From Enterobacter sp. BIGb0383 (GTDB lineage Bacteria > Pseudomonadota > Gammaproteobacteria > Enterobacterales > Enterobacteriaceae): a DNA stretch of 64,000 nucleotides. The stretch lies in contig NZ_RJKQ01000001.1 in assembly GCF_003751845.1 (NCBI RefSeq), positions 1,674,001 to 1,738,000 on the forward strand, read 5' to 3'. The position numbers were made by a program, and so were the translations under genes. This document shows, one piece after another, positions 38,065-47,512 of the stretch (the first letter of the stretch is position 1; every line of letters begins with the position of its first letter). The notes below the pieces were generated by a model. The model saw only the letters and a list, made by a program, of their open reading frames with translations. It ran no database searches and had not been told where the DNA came from.

Positions 38065-38796
38065 TTAACGCGGCTTCTTCTGCTGCTCGATGGAGGCCAG
38101 CATACCGCGCAGAATGTTCAGCTCCTGGCTTTCAGGGCGAGCGCGGGTAAACAGACGGCGCAGCCTGTTCATCACCTGCCCGGGATGGTTTTCACGGATA
38201 AACCCGCTGGTCAGCAGGGTCTGTTCGAGGTGATCGTAGAAACGTTCCAGATCGTCCACCAGCGGATACGGCGCTTCGGGTTCCGCCTCAGGCTCCGCGG
38301 CTTCCTGCTTCGCCAGCCAGGCCATCCGCACTTCGTAGGAAATCACCTGCACGGCCATCGCCAGGTTCAGGGAGCTGTACTCCGGGTTGGCGGCAATGGC
38401 GACGTGATAATGGCACTTTTGCAGCTCGTCGTTGGTCAGGCCAACGCGCTCGCGGCCAAAGACCAGCGCCACCGGCGCGTGTTCGGCTTCGCCAATGCTT
38501 TTCAGACCGCATTCACGCGGGTCCAGCATCGGCCACGGCAGCGTGCGGGAGCGAGCGCTGGTGCCCACCACCAGACTACAGCCGGACAGCGCTTCGTCGA
38601 GGGTATCGACAATCTGCGCGTTGCCGATCACATCGCTGGCGCCGGCCGCCAGGGCGATAGCCTGGGAGTCGGGTTTGACCAGCGGATTGACCAGCCACAG
38701 ATTGGTTAAGCCCATGGTTTTCATGGCGCGGGCTACGGAGCCCATATTGCCGGTGTGCGAGGTTTCCACCAGCACGATTCGAATATTTTGCAGCAT
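38065..38796 (-). CDS. trmJ: tRNA (cytidine/uridine-2'-O-)-methyltransferase TrmJ
   Basis: 243 residues from the second of two adjacent ATG codons, giving [20 protein letters not shown] as in K-12 (246). SPOUT-class, knotted methyltransferase that methylates position 32 of several tRNAs using SAM. Conserved: [25 protein letters not shown] and [14 protein letters not shown]-terminal helical extension follows. It is upstream of iscR on the same strand and divergent from suhB. Confidence 0.95.
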   Translation of the reverse strand: MLQNIRIVLVETSHTGNMGSVARAMKTMGLTNLWLVNPLVKPDSQAIALAAGASDVIGNAQIVDTLDEALSGCSLVVGTSARSRTLPWPMLDPRECGLKSIGEAEHAPVALVFGRERVGLTNDELQKCHYHVAIAANPEYSSLNLAMAVQVISYEVRMAWLAKQEAAEPEAEPEAPYPLVDDLERFYDHLEQTLLTSGFIRENHPGQVMNRLRRLFTRARPESQELNILRGMLASIEQQKKPR

Positions 38797-38884
38797 CATT
38801 TTTCTACGGCTAAAGAATATTTGGCCATATTACCATAAACGAGAGACAGATAACGAACTCGCTGCTATGATATGCGCCGTTTTC

Positions 38885-38896
38885 CGTTCTTTAACA
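38885..38896 (+). promoter_or_regulatory. boxA-like element in the suhB leader
   Basis: CGTTCTTTAACA matches 10 of 12 positions of the rRNA boxA TGCTCTTTAACA and lies 17 bases before the suhB ATG. In E. coli, SuhB with Nus factors binds a boxA in its own leader and represses suhB. A TATGAT at 38866-38871 may be the -10 box. Confidence 0.65.
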
Positions 38897-38913
38897 TCCA
38901 GTGAGAGAGACCG

Positions 38914-39717
38914 ATGCATCCGATGCTCAACATCGCCGTGCGCGCTGCGCGCAAGGCGGGTAACCTGATTGCCAAACATTACGAAACGCCTGATTCCGTT
39001 GAAACGAATCAGAAAGGGACTAACGATTTCGTAACCAACGTGGATAAAGCTGCCGAAGCGATGATTATTGAAACCATTCGCAAATCCTATCCGCAGCACA
39101 CCATTATCACCGAAGAAAGCGGTGAGCACTCAGGTGAAGACCAGGATGTACAATGGGTCATCGATCCGCTGGATGGCACGACCAACTTCGTTAAACGCCT
39201 GCCGCACTTCGCGGTATCTATCGCCGTTCGTATCAAAGGCCGCACTGAAGTGGCTGTGGTTTACGATCCTATGCGCAACGAACTGTTCACCGCCACTCGC
39301 GGTCAGGGCGCACAGCTGAACGGCTACCGTCTGCGCGGCAGCATCGCTCGCGATCTGGATGGCACCATTCTGGCGACCGGCTTCCCGTTTAAAGCCAAAC
39401 AGTACGCCACCACCTATATGAACATCATCGGTAAACTCTTCACTGAGTGTGCAGACTTCCGTCGCACCGGCTCTGCCGCGCTGGATCTGGCCTACGTTGC
39501 CGCTGGCCGCGTGGACGGTTTCTTTGAGATTGGCCTGAAGCCGTGGGATTTCGCCGCGGGCGAACTGCTGGTACGTGAAGCGGGCGGTCTGGTGTGTGAT
39601 TTCACCGGCGGTCATAACTATATGCACACCGGCAACGTTGTCGCAGGTAACCCGCGCGTCGTGAAATCAATGCTGGCGAATATGCGTGACGAGCTGAGCG
39701 ACGCCCTGAAGCGTTAA
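38914..39717 (+). CDS. suhB: Inositol-1-monophosphatase / Nus-complex factor SuhB
   Basis: 267 residues, the K-12 length. IMPase-fold metal-dependent phosphatase with the signature WVIDPLDGTTNF and the downstream metal motif near GLKPWDFAAG. In enterobacteria its main role is in the Nus factor complex for rRNA antitermination and ribosome maturation. It is divergent from trmJ. Downstream there is a terminator rather than yfhR. Confidence 0.97.
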   Translation: MHPMLNIAVRAARKAGNLIAKHYETPDSVETNQKGTNDFVTNVDKAAEAMIIETIRKSYPQHTIITEESGEHSGEDQDVQWVIDPLDGTTNFVKRLPHFAVSIAVRIKGRTEVAVVYDPMRNELFTATRGQGAQLNGYRLRGSIARDLDGTILATGFPFKAKQYATTYMNIIGKLFTECADFRRTGSAALDLAYVAAGRVDGFFEIGLKPWDFAAGELLVREAGGLVCDFTGGHNYMHTGNVVAGNPRVVKSMLANMRDELSDALKR

Positions 39718-39725
39718 TCTCTCTC

Positions 39726-39749
39726 CTTGCCCCTCTCCCGAGGGGCAAG
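39726..39749 (+). terminator. suhB terminator
   Basis: CTTGCCCCTC pairs perfectly with GAGGGGCAAG around TCCC, followed by TTGTTT. It lies between convergent suhB and the NicO gene. Confidence 0.85.
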
Positions 39750-39753
39750 TTGT

Positions 39754-40728
39754 TTAAAACGGTCGGATCCCTCTTGCCACCGGAGCTGCACTGACCCACA
39801 TCACCACCGCCGCCGCCACTAAAAAGACACCGCCCGCTAATGCCAGCGTCGTCCAGCCGACCCTACGCCACAGCGCCGGCGCACGATTGCCGCTCAGCCT
39901 TATCGCTATCCGGCGGAAGCTATGCACAAACAGCGCCAGCGACGTAATGGTCAGTGATGTTCCCGCCGCCATTGCCAGCGCCGAGGCCATTCCCCAGTAA
40001 AATACGCCGATGACCTTGCTGAACAGCAGCACCATCAGCGCGCCCGAGCAGGGCCGCATTCCCATCGACAATATAATCATCAGCCTTGCGCGCCAGTCAT
40101 CGCCGCTTTGCAGCTGTTCCTGAGAAGGCAGATGCTGGTGTCCGCAGCCACAATTTTCATGATGCTCATGGTGTGGCGTAAAGGCAGTAAATTTAGGGCG
40201 CTTCAGCAGCGAACGCAGGGTTTTCAGCGCCCGCCAGCAAAGCATCAACCCCAGCACGCCGACCAGCGCATAGCTGGCTTTCTCCAGCCAGAACCCGCTC
40301 AGATGCAGCTGTCTGGCCGGAAGTTGCAGGACCGAAAGCACGATCAAGACCAGCCCAATCGCCACCAGCCCCTGCAGCAGCGAAGAGGCCAGGGTCAGGC
40401 TAATGCTGGATTTGAGTTTCGACGGATGAGTGGCGAGCCAGGTCGTAATCACTATCTTGCCGTGTCCCGGACCCAGCGCGTGCAGAACACCGTAGACAAA
40501 GCTGAATATCAGCAGCGATCCGCCTGCCTGAGTCGGATTTTCCGCGACCGCTTTCAGCAGCGTACTCATCTGTTGATTGACCTCGCGCTGCCAGATAATG
40601 CTTTTCAGCATCACCTGCGGCCAGGCCTGCCACAGCCAGACGCCGCCAATGAGCATCACCACGGCGAAAAGCGCCAGCGGCCAGAGATGGCGGTAACGTC
40701 CTGAACGTGTAAGGGCGATTACTGACAT
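39754..40728 (-). CDS. NicO-family metal exporter, ZevB-like
   Basis: 324 residues, about six to seven membrane helices. NicO motifs: HALGPGHGKIV near residue 84 and GMRPCSGALMVLLFS near 237. A His/Cys-rich cytoplasmic loop (HHEHHENCGCGHQH) lies between them, typical of nickel, cobalt or zinc handling. Its start overlaps the upstream DUF1007 gene by ten bases. That pairing matches Haemophilus ZevA/ZevB, proposed to move zinc. K-12 has yfhR here instead. The metal cannot be told from sequence. Confidence 0.82.
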   Translation of the reverse strand: MSVIALTRSGRYRHLWPLALFAVVMLIGGVWLWQAWPQVMLKSIIWQREVNQQMSTLLKAVAENPTQAGGSLLIFSFVYGVLHALGPGHGKIVITTWLATHPSKLKSSISLTLASSLLQGLVAIGLVLIVLSVLQLPARQLHLSGFWLEKASYALVGVLGLMLCWRALKTLRSLLKRPKFTAFTPHHEHHENCGCGHQHLPSQEQLQSGDDWRARLMIILSMGMRPCSGALMVLLFSKVIGVFYWGMASALAMAAGTSLTITSLALFVHSFRRIAIRLSGNRAPALWRRVGWTTLALAGGVFLVAAAVVMWVSAAPVARGIRPF

Positions 40729-41357
40729 GTTAAGGTCACCGTTTGTGCAAATTGTTTACCCAGCTCCATATCCTCCGGCGGCGCATCGGCCTTATCCAGC
40801 GACTGGGCAAAATCCATGACCTGCTCATCCGGCTCCGGCGTCAGTACCGACATCTTGCAGGATTTCTTTAATGCGGCAGGCAACGCGGCGTCAGCGTCGT
40901 CGGCATAGCTCATATCGACATAGTAGGTCGGATCGAACGATGCGAAGGTGTAGGTCTGACCGGCCAGCGGCTGGGGCTGTGCCAGCGGCAGAACAAAAGT
41001 CAGCACCGCCTGATGCCCGTCGCGACTCAGGCCATATTCAGTTGGCCGGTTCTGAAACTTCACCTTCTGCCCGTTATGCCACACCTCGGTGAAGTAGTGC
41101 TGACCAAGCACGTTCGCCATCACCTCGGCAGCCAGCTTTTTCCAAATCTCATCGCCGGGCTTTGCGTCCCCGGCGTCATACAGCAGGTCGGCAGAGGTGA
41201 GCTCATCCATGGTCCAGCGCATATTCAGGCCAACCATCTTGCCGTCGCGAGCGACGACTTCGGTGTGCAGGCTGATAAAACTGTGAGGGTGGGCCTGCGC
41301 GGCAAAGGATAAGGCAGCAATAAATGCTACACCGACGCGTTGTTTCACTAACTTCAT
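40719..41357 (-). CDS. DUF1007 periplasmic protein, ZevA-like
   Basis: 212 residues from ATG 41357, chosen for the GAGGAAGAG ribosome site just upstream and the signal peptide (MKLVKQRVGVAFIAALSFAAQA). The mature protein begins HPHSFISLHTEV, with His residues at the very N-terminus exposed after cleavage, a likely metal ligand. The rest is the DUF1007 beta-rich domain. Overlap with the NicO gene indicates a two-component metal system, with this protein delivering or accepting metal in the periplasm. Confidence 0.82.
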   Translation of the reverse strand: MKLVKQRVGVAFIAALSFAAQAHPHSFISLHTEVVARDGKMVGLNMRWTMDELTSADLLYDAGDAKPGDEIWKKLAAEVMANVLGQHYFTEVWHNGQKVKFQNRPTEYGLSRDGHQAVLTFVLPLAQPQPLAGQTYTFASFDPTYYVDMSYADDADAALPAALKKSCKMSVLTPEPDEQVMDFAQSLDKADAPPEDMELGKQFAQTVTLTCQ

Positions 41358-41483
41358 CTCTTCCTCACGTGAAAAATTCTGTGATGCCTCCCGGCATTCC
41401 TGGCAGGAAGATGGCGTGAAGGCTTTCACCATAGCCACCTTTCGCTATCCTTGATTAGACACCCTAACTGGAACTAATAACAG

Positions 41484-42761
41484 ATGACGATCATTGACCA
41501 ACCGCCATCTCTGCTTTCCAGTCCACAGCGCCGCTGCCAGGTGCTGCTGATGCTCTATCTGCCGGAGCAAGCCATTACCACCGCGTTGATTAGCGAACTG
41601 AACGGCGTGGATGACGCTGTCGCCCGGCAAGATATAGCCGAGACCGGCACGGAGATCCAGCGTTATCATCAGTTAACCATCGCCCTGCAGCAGGACGGCA
41701 GCTACCGGATTGAAGGCACGCCGCTGGATCGGCGCCTGTGCCTGATGCACTGGCTGCGTCGGGCCCTGCGTCTGTGCCCGCAGTTTATTAGCCATCATTT
41801 TACGCCCGCTCTTAAAACCCAGCTGAAACAGCGGGGGCTGGCCCGCACCCTGTATGACGATACCAATCTCCAGGCGCTGGTGAATCTCTGCGGCCGTCGC
41901 CTGCAGCGGCAGTTCGCCTGGCGGGATATTGAATTTCTGCGTCTCTATCTGCAGTACTGTCTGCTCCAGCATCAGATGGGGATCACGCCGGAGTTTAACC
42001 CGGCCCAGCGCCAGTGGACGCAAACCCGGATGGAGTATCCGGCAGTGCAGGAGATTGTGCGCCACTGGCAGCGTCGGGTTGTCCAGCCGCCCCACGACAA
42101 CGAGCACCTTTTCCTGGCCCTGCTGTTTATTCTGCTGAGAATTCCCGATCCGCTGCGCGATGACCAGCAGCACGACCACCGCCTGCGCCGGGCCATTACG
42201 GCGATGATTTCCCGCTTCCGCGAGTCGGCGGGTTTACGCTTTAACGATGAGCAGGGCCTGATTGACCGACTCTATATTCATCTGGCCCAGGCGCTGGACC
42301 GCAGCCTGTTTGGGATTGGCATTGATAACAGTCTGACGGAAGAAGTGGGACGGCTCTATCCCCGGCTGATGCGCACCACCCGCGAAGCCTTCCACGATTT
42401 TGAATGTACCTGGGGTTTGCAATTCAGCGAGGAGGAGATCGGCCTGGTGGCGGTGATCTTCGGTGCCTGGCTGATGCAGGAAAAGGATTTACAGGAAAAA
42501 CAGGTCCTGCTGCTGACCGCCAACGATCCCCGGCGGGAGCAGGCGCTTGAGCAGCAGCTGCGGGAGCTGACCCTGCTGCCGCTCAATATTAAGTATCTGC
42601 CGCTGGCGGATTTTCAGCAGCACGGCGCGCCGAAAGAGGTGGCGCTGATCGTCACGCCCTACACCACCCCGCTGCCGCTGTTCTCGCCGCCGCTGATCCA
42701 CGCTCAGCCTTCGCTGAGCACCAACCAGTGTCGGCATATCCGCACCATGCTGGAATCTTAG
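41484..42761 (+). CDS. csiE: Stationary-phase-inducible protein CsiE
   Basis: 425 residues (K-12: 426). Contains PRD-like helical domains similar to those of PTS-controlled antiterminators and regulators (about 155-380), but no recognisable RNA-binding domain. K-12 csiE is induced on entry to stationary phase by RpoS and cAMP-CRP; function is unknown. The stop overlaps that of convergent hcaT by four bases. Confidence 0.9.
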   Translation: MTIIDQPPSLLSSPQRRCQVLLMLYLPEQAITTALISELNGVDDAVARQDIAETGTEIQRYHQLTIALQQDGSYRIEGTPLDRRLCLMHWLRRALRLCPQFISHHFTPALKTQLKQRGLARTLYDDTNLQALVNLCGRRLQRQFAWRDIEFLRLYLQYCLLQHQMGITPEFNPAQRQWTQTRMEYPAVQEIVRHWQRRVVQPPHDNEHLFLALLFILLRIPDPLRDDQQHDHRLRRAITAMISRFRESAGLRFNDEQGLIDRLYIHLAQALDRSLFGIGIDNSLTEEVGRLYPRLMRTTREAFHDFECTWGLQFSEEEIGLVAVIFGAWLMQEKDLQEKQVLLLTANDPRREQALEQQLRELTLLPLNIKYLPLADFQQHGAPKEVALIVTPYTTPLPLFSPPLIHAQPSLSTNQCRHIRTMLES

Positions 42762-43903
42762 TCCCGCGCCTGCGCCGCCACGCCAGGGCGCAGGAGCAGA
42801 GCGGGCAGCGCCACCAGCGCCATCACCCAGAAAACGCCCTGCTGCAAATGCTGGTACAGGAAGCCGGCAAAGACCGTCATCACCGCAATACTGCCGCCCA
42901 TGGCGATGGCGGAATAGACCGCCTGCAGACGAATCACTTCCCCACTCTGCCGCGCGGAGATGTAGCGCATCGCGGCCAGGTGGCAGACGGTGAAGGTGCC
43001 GCAGTGGAGGATCTGGGCCACGATCAGCCACGGCAGTTCCGTGGTCCAGGCCATCAATCCCCAGCGCACCACGCCACACACCGCCGACAGCAGCAGCAGA
43101 TCGCTGGCGCTAAAGCGGCGGAACAGCTTATTGCTCAGGGCAAAGATCACCACTTCCGCCACCACGCCCAGCGACCAGAGATAGCCGACCGCCGATGAGG
43201 AGTAGCCCGCGCCCTGCCAGTAGATGGCGCTGAAACCGTAGTAGGCGGCGTGCGCGCCCTGCAGCAGAGAGACGCAGGCCAGGAAGCGCCAGTTCTGCAC
43301 GATAAGCTTGCGCCACGCGGACCAGCCCGGCGCATCCTGCTGACGACTTTCGCCCTGCGGCATAACCGAAGGCCGCAGCAGCATTCCCAGCAGCATGGAC
43401 GCCACGCCGAGACTCAGCAGCAGCAGGACCGCACGGTAATCGAACATATTGACCAGCTTGCCGGTCAGGGCCGAGCCGATCACAAAGGCAATCGAGCCCC
43501 ACAGCCGCACCCGGCCATAGTCCATTGAGATCTGTTTTTGCCAGGTTCCGGCCAGCGCATCCGTCAGCGGCACCAGCGGCGAGAAGAAGAGATTGAACCC
43601 CACCATGACCACCAGCAGCCAGGCCACGTGGCTTCCGGCATGAAACGCCAGCACAAAGACCAGCGTCAGCAGGGCCAGGATCCGCAGGGCAGAAATCAGT
43701 CGGGAGGGATCGCTGACCCTCGGCGCAATCAGCAGACTGCCGAGGAAACGGGCCACCAGCCCGGCACCCAGTACGATACCGATGGTTTCCGGCGTCAGGC
43801 CAACGCCATCCAACCAGACGCTCCAGAAAGGAAGAAAGATACCGTAGCTAAAAAAGTAGGTGAAGTAACTGAGCGCCAGCCAGCGCGTGGAGTGCAAGAC
43901 CAT
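42758..43903 (-). CDS. hcaT: HcaT-like major facilitator transporter
   Basis: 381 residues from ATG 43903 (K-12 HcaT: 379, MVLQSTRWLALGYFTYFFSYG). Twelve predicted helices of the nucleoside/phenylpropionate MFS group. K-12 HcaT is annotated as a 3-phenylpropionate transporter next to hcaREFCBD. Those catabolic genes are not found downstream or upstream here, so the substrate may differ or the gene may be a remnant that is still intact. Positions csiE-hcaT are as in K-12. Confidence 0.9.
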   Translation of the reverse strand: MVLHSTRWLALSYFTYFFSYGIFLPFWSVWLDGVGLTPETIGIVLGAGLVARFLGSLLIAPRVSDPSRLISALRILALLTLVFVLAFHAGSHVAWLLVVMVGFNLFFSPLVPLTDALAGTWQKQISMDYGRVRLWGSIAFVIGSALTGKLVNMFDYRAVLLLLSLGVASMLLGMLLRPSVMPQGESRQQDAPGWSAWRKLIVQNWRFLACVSLLQGAHAAYYGFSAIYWQGAGYSSSAVGYLWSLGVVAEVVIFALSNKLFRRFSASDLLLLSAVCGVVRWGLMAWTTELPWLIVAQILHCGTFTVCHLAAMRYISARQSGEVIRLQAVYSAIAMGGSIAVMTVFAGFLYQHLQQGVFWVMALVALPALLLRPGVAAQARD

Positions 43904-44003
43904 GAATCCCTCCCGTTTTGGAGGCGATAGTCTGGCGAGAAAGCGGGAGGAGCGCAAGCGAATTACCAAATGCTTATTAACTTTTATTTAACATTTAATG
44001 GAC

Positions 44004-44036
44004 TAACCTGCCGTACACCGCGTCTACGGCAGGTTA
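44004..44036 (-). terminator. Terminator of the yph operon variant
   Basis: TAACCTGCCGTA and TACGGCAGGTTA form a 12-bp perfect stem just after the sugar-porter stop codon. The T tract on the minus strand is weak. Confidence 0.7.
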
Positions 44037-44041
44037 CCACT

Positions 44042-45457
44042 CTAGAGCCGTGGCCTCACCGTTCGACCGGCCAGCTGCTCTTCCAGCGCCTCCAGGGTGA
44101 CGCCTTTGGTCTCCGGTACGTTGCGCAGAATAAAGAGCGTGCCCAGGGCGCAGATAATCCCGTAGAGCAGGAAACTGCCCGCCGCCCCAAGCCCGGCGTT
44201 AAGCAGCGGGAAGGTATAGGTCAGCAGGAAGCAGGCCACCCACAGCGCCACCGTGCCCACCGACATCGCCAGCCCGCGCACCCGATTGGGGAAAATCTCC
44301 GCCAGCAGCACCCAGGTGACCGGGGCCAGGGTCAGCGCATAGATGGCAATCGCCGCCAGCACCAGCAGCAGAACCGGCCATCCCATGACCCCCAGCGCAT
44401 AGGCGCTGGCAATCAACACGTAAATCACCGTCAGGCCCGACGCGCCCATCAGCATTAACTTACGGCGGCCGATCCTGTCCACCAGCGGCAGCGCGGCAAG
44501 GGTAAAGACCAGGTTGATGATGCCGGTAGCGACAATCGATTTCAGGGTGCCGTTAATATCAAATCCGGCGGAGGCAAAAATCTCCTGGGCATAGTTGAAG
44601 ATGACGTTAATCCCGCACCACTGCTGGAAAATTGCCAGCACCATACCAATGATAATGATCGGCCTGACCTGCGGCTCAAGCAGCGTAGAGAAGGCCACTT
44701 TTTGCGTATCCTTCAGCAGGGTGCGTTCAATATCGCTCAGGGTCTGCGCCGCATACGTCTCAGAGCCAATGCGCCGGAGCATTTTACAGGCATCGTCCGA
44801 ACGCCCGGCCTTCACCAGCCAGCGCGGAGATTCGGGGACCAGAAAAAGCAGCAGTAGGAAGGCCAGCGCGGGCACCAGACCTGCGCCAAACATCCAGCGC
44901 CAGCCCGTCTGGCCGTTCCAGCTCTCAAGGATAGCCTGCTGCGTTGCGCCCGGCGCGACCGGCTCGGCAATCAGCAGATTAATCAGTTGCGCCGCCAGCA
45001 CGCCGACCACGATGGTCAGCTGATTCACGGCGACGAAACGCCCGCGCTTTTCCGCCGGGCTCACTTCCGCGATATACAGCGGGCTGAGCGCCGAGGCCAG
45101 ACCAATACCCACCCCGCCGACGATGCGGAAAATAACAAACATATCGAAGCTACTGGCGACGGCGGCTCCCCAGCTGGAGAGCGCGAACAGAAGCGCGGCA
45201 AGGAGCAGCGGCATTTTGCGGCCATATTTATCCGCGCACCATCCCGATACCAGCGCGCCAAAAACGCACCCCACCAGGGCGGAACTCATGGCCCACCCGG
45301 ACTGCGCCGGGTCGGTAATCGAGAAGTAAGCCTCGTAAAACGGCTTCGCACCGCCAATCACCACCCAGTCATAGCCAAATAACAAGCCTCCGCAGGCTGC
45401 AACCAGACAAATCGTCCAGACGTAGCCCATTTTTAATCCTGTCTGTGTGTTATCCAT
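44042..45457 (-). CDS. Sugar-porter family MFS transporter
   Basis: 471 residues with twelve predicted helices. Sugar porter signatures: CGGLLFGYDWVVIGG at helix 1, DKYGRKMPLL in loop 2-3, PESPRWLV, DRIGRRKLML in loop 8-9 and PETKG at the end. It probably imports a monosaccharide with protons or sodium. Its start overlaps the yphB epimerase stop by eight bases, so it belongs to the yph transcript. K-12 has yphA (a DoxX protein) at this position, so this operon has a second, non-ABC route for its sugar. Confidence 0.9.
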   Translation of the reverse strand: MDNTQTGLKMGYVWTICLVAACGGLLFGYDWVVIGGAKPFYEAYFSITDPAQSGWAMSSALVGCVFGALVSGWCADKYGRKMPLLLAALLFALSSWGAAVASSFDMFVIFRIVGGVGIGLASALSPLYIAEVSPAEKRGRFVAVNQLTIVVGVLAAQLINLLIAEPVAPGATQQAILESWNGQTGWRWMFGAGLVPALAFLLLLFLVPESPRWLVKAGRSDDACKMLRRIGSETYAAQTLSDIERTLLKDTQKVAFSTLLEPQVRPIIIIGMVLAIFQQWCGINVIFNYAQEIFASAGFDINGTLKSIVATGIINLVFTLAALPLVDRIGRRKLMLMGASGLTVIYVLIASAYALGVMGWPVLLLVLAAIAIYALTLAPVTWVLLAEIFPNRVRGLAMSVGTVALWVACFLLTYTFPLLNAGLGAAGSFLLYGIICALGTLFILRNVPETKGVTLEALEEQLAGRTVRPRL

Positions 45458-46373
45458 TCCCTTTCATCCTTCTGGCGACTGCATAAGAAAAACCAACTTC
45501 AGGAAGTTCACTGACTCTGAGCGTCATACTCAGCGAGGTGGACTCGCCCGGTGCCAGCGCGGTCAGATCGCCCCCGTGAGGACGATGATGATCGTCCGGG
45601 GCGTGGCTCATCGGCTCCAGACAGAAGAACTCAAACGCGTAACCCTCGTCGAAGGCGGGATCGGAGACAAAGAGAAAGTAACAGGGTGCGGGCGGATCGG
45701 TTTCCATCGTGAGTCGGTAACCCGCCTGCGGCTGCGCAATATGGGCGACGCCGTCCCAGCCCGCAAAGCCGTTGTTAAGCCAGCGACGCGGCAGCGGTGC
45801 GGGATGACTGAAATCCAGCCCGTCAGCAAAGCGTTCGCTGAACGCCCCTGCCAGCCACTGTTCCCGCTCCAGCCAGTAGCCGCTCGCCTTCGCCTGCACG
45901 GTCGTTTGCGGTGCCAGCGGGAAAAACGGGTGCCAGCCCAGCCCGAACGGCAGGGTTTCCGCGCCGTGATTGGTGACCGAGAGCGTCATCACCAACGACT
46001 CTGCGGTGAGATGAAAACCCTGGGTTGCCCGATAGCGATAAACCCCGTCCTGCTGCTGATACGCCAGGGTCAGGGCGTCATCCGTCTGCGATTCGCACTG
46101 CCACTCCCCGAGCCAGCCGTCGCCGTGCAGATAGTGCTCATCCCAGGCCACGTTCGGCGCAAGATGATACTCCTGCGCCTGCCAGACAAAGCGGTTGCCG
46201 CTGACCCGATTGCCAAACGGCACCAGCGGAAAACAGGACGCATCGGTGGCAATACCGGTTTTCTTACCGGGGCGCAGCAGCGGCGTTTCCTGTCGCCAGA
46301 AGCCTTCTATCACGCCGCCCTGGTCGGAAACCTCAAGACGCAGGTCGCCGTGGGTTAAGGTAAAAAGTGCCAT
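45450..46373 (-). CDS. yphB: Aldose 1-epimerase-like protein YphB
   Basis: 307 residues of the galactose mutarotase fold. The likely catalytic His is in GLGWHPFF and the Glu in FEFFCLEPM; the first His is in HYLHGDGWLG. It would interconvert alpha and beta anomers of an aldose entering by the linked transporters. It lies between yphC and the sugar-porter gene, with an eight-base overlap to the latter. Confidence 0.88.
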   Translation of the reverse strand: MALFTLTHGDLRLEVSDQGGVIEGFWRQETPLLRPGKKTGIATDASCFPLVPFGNRVSGNRFVWQAQEYHLAPNVAWDEHYLHGDGWLGEWQCESQTDDALTLAYQQQDGVYRYRATQGFHLTAESLVMTLSVTNHGAETLPFGLGWHPFFPLAPQTTVQAKASGYWLEREQWLAGAFSERFADGLDFSHPAPLPRRWLNNGFAGWDGVAHIAQPQAGYRLTMETDPPAPCYFLFVSDPAFDEGYAFEFFCLEPMSHAPDDHHRPHGGDLTALAPGESTSLSMTLRVSELPEVGFSYAVARRMKGNG

Positions 46374-46384
46374 CCTTCGCCTCC

Positions 46385-47446
46385 TTAATCCGGGAAATTA
46401 ATCACGACTTTGCCGCATTTCCCGCTCGCCATCAGCCCGTAAGCTTCCCCCGCCTGCGCCAGCGAAAAACGGTGGGTAATGGCGCTGTGCGGCCAGAGTT
46501 TCCAGTCGGTTAAATCGTGGGCGCATTTTTCCATATGGAAGAGACTGGTCACCCAGGAGCCGATGATCCGCCGCTGGTGGTGCATCAGGTCGGCGCTCAC
46601 TTCAAACTCCACTTTGCCGGTTTCCCCGATATAGACCACGCGCCCCCAGTCGGCGGTAGACTGCAGCGCCAGCAGGCGTCCGGCGGCGTTGCCGGAGCAG
46701 TCCAGCGCCACGTCCGCCCCGCCGCGGGTGATCTCCGCGATAAGCTCCGGCAGGCGTTCGGTGGTGGCAAGATACCCGGTGTCCATCACGCCAAGCTGTT
46801 TTGCCATCGCCAGACGATCCGGCAGCATATCCACGCCGATCACCCGCTTCGCCCCGCGTCCACGCGCCAGCATCATCGCCATCATGCCGACCGGTCCCAG
46901 CCCGACCACCAGCACGTTATCACTCCCGGAAACCTCCCCGCGCAGGATGCCCTCATAGGCGGTTCCGACGCCGCAGCTGATAAACGCCCCGTCCTCATAG
47001 CTGAGCGCGTCCGGGAGGCGGATCAGATCTTTTTCTTCCGCCAGCAGGTATTCCGCATGGCCGCCGTCGCGCTGCCAGCCGTAGGCGGCTTTGCCCTCTC
47101 CGGTACAGGAGATGGGAAATCCACGGCGGCAGTTTGCACAGAAGCCGCACCCGGAGATGTGGTACACCAGCACCCGATCCCCCTCGCTGAAATGGCGACA
47201 CCCCTGCCCTTTTGCCACAATCTGGCCGCAGGGTTCATGGCCGTTGATAAATCCCTGATACAGCGGCTTGTCCGGCGCAGCCGCCGTCGCACGGTGTTGA
47301 TGGTAGATGTAATGCACATCGCTTCCGCAAATGCCGGAGGATTTCATTTTGATCAGCACCTGATTAATCCCCGGCGTTGGCACCGGTACTTCGCGCAGAT
47401 CGACGGTGGAGTTACCCGGTAAATAAGCAGCCAGCATAGTTTTCAT
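46385..47446 (-). CDS. yphC: Zinc-dependent medium-chain dehydrogenase YphC
   Basis: 353 residues from ATG 47446 with GAGGG upstream; K-12 YphC has 353. Catalytic zinc ligands in GICGSDVHY and GHEPCGQIV, structural zinc Cys4 in CGFCANCRRGFPISC, and the NAD(P) Rossmann loop VVGLGPVGMMA. It probably oxidises a sugar or polyol to a keto form. It is the fourth of the ordered yphG-F-E-D-C-B set. Substrate unknown. Confidence 0.92.
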   Translation of the reverse strand: MKTMLAAYLPGNSTVDLREVPVPTPGINQVLIKMKSSGICGSDVHYIYHQHRATAAAPDKPLYQGFINGHEPCGQIVAKGQGCRHFSEGDRVLVYHISGCGFCANCRRGFPISCTGEGKAAYGWQRDGGHAEYLLAEEKDLIRLPDALSYEDGAFISCGVGTAYEGILRGEVSGSDNVLVVGLGPVGMMAMMLARGRGAKRVIGVDMLPDRLAMAKQLGVMDTGYLATTERLPELIAEITRGGADVALDCSGNAAGRLLALQSTADWGRVVYIGETGKVEFEVSADLMHHQRRIIGSWVTSLFHMEKCAHDLTDWKLWPHSAITHRFSLAQAGEAYGLMASGKCGKVVINFPD

Positions 47447-47512
47447 AAGTCCCTCATTATCACTACGATGAATTTTCACCCCTGCCGCCCGTGCGTCAGG
47501 GGTCGGAATCGT

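Noticed and set aside
41416-41429. GTGAA/TTCAC repeat as a Zur or NikR operator before the DUF1007 gene
   Set aside because: The arms are only five bases and do not fit the Zur consensus.
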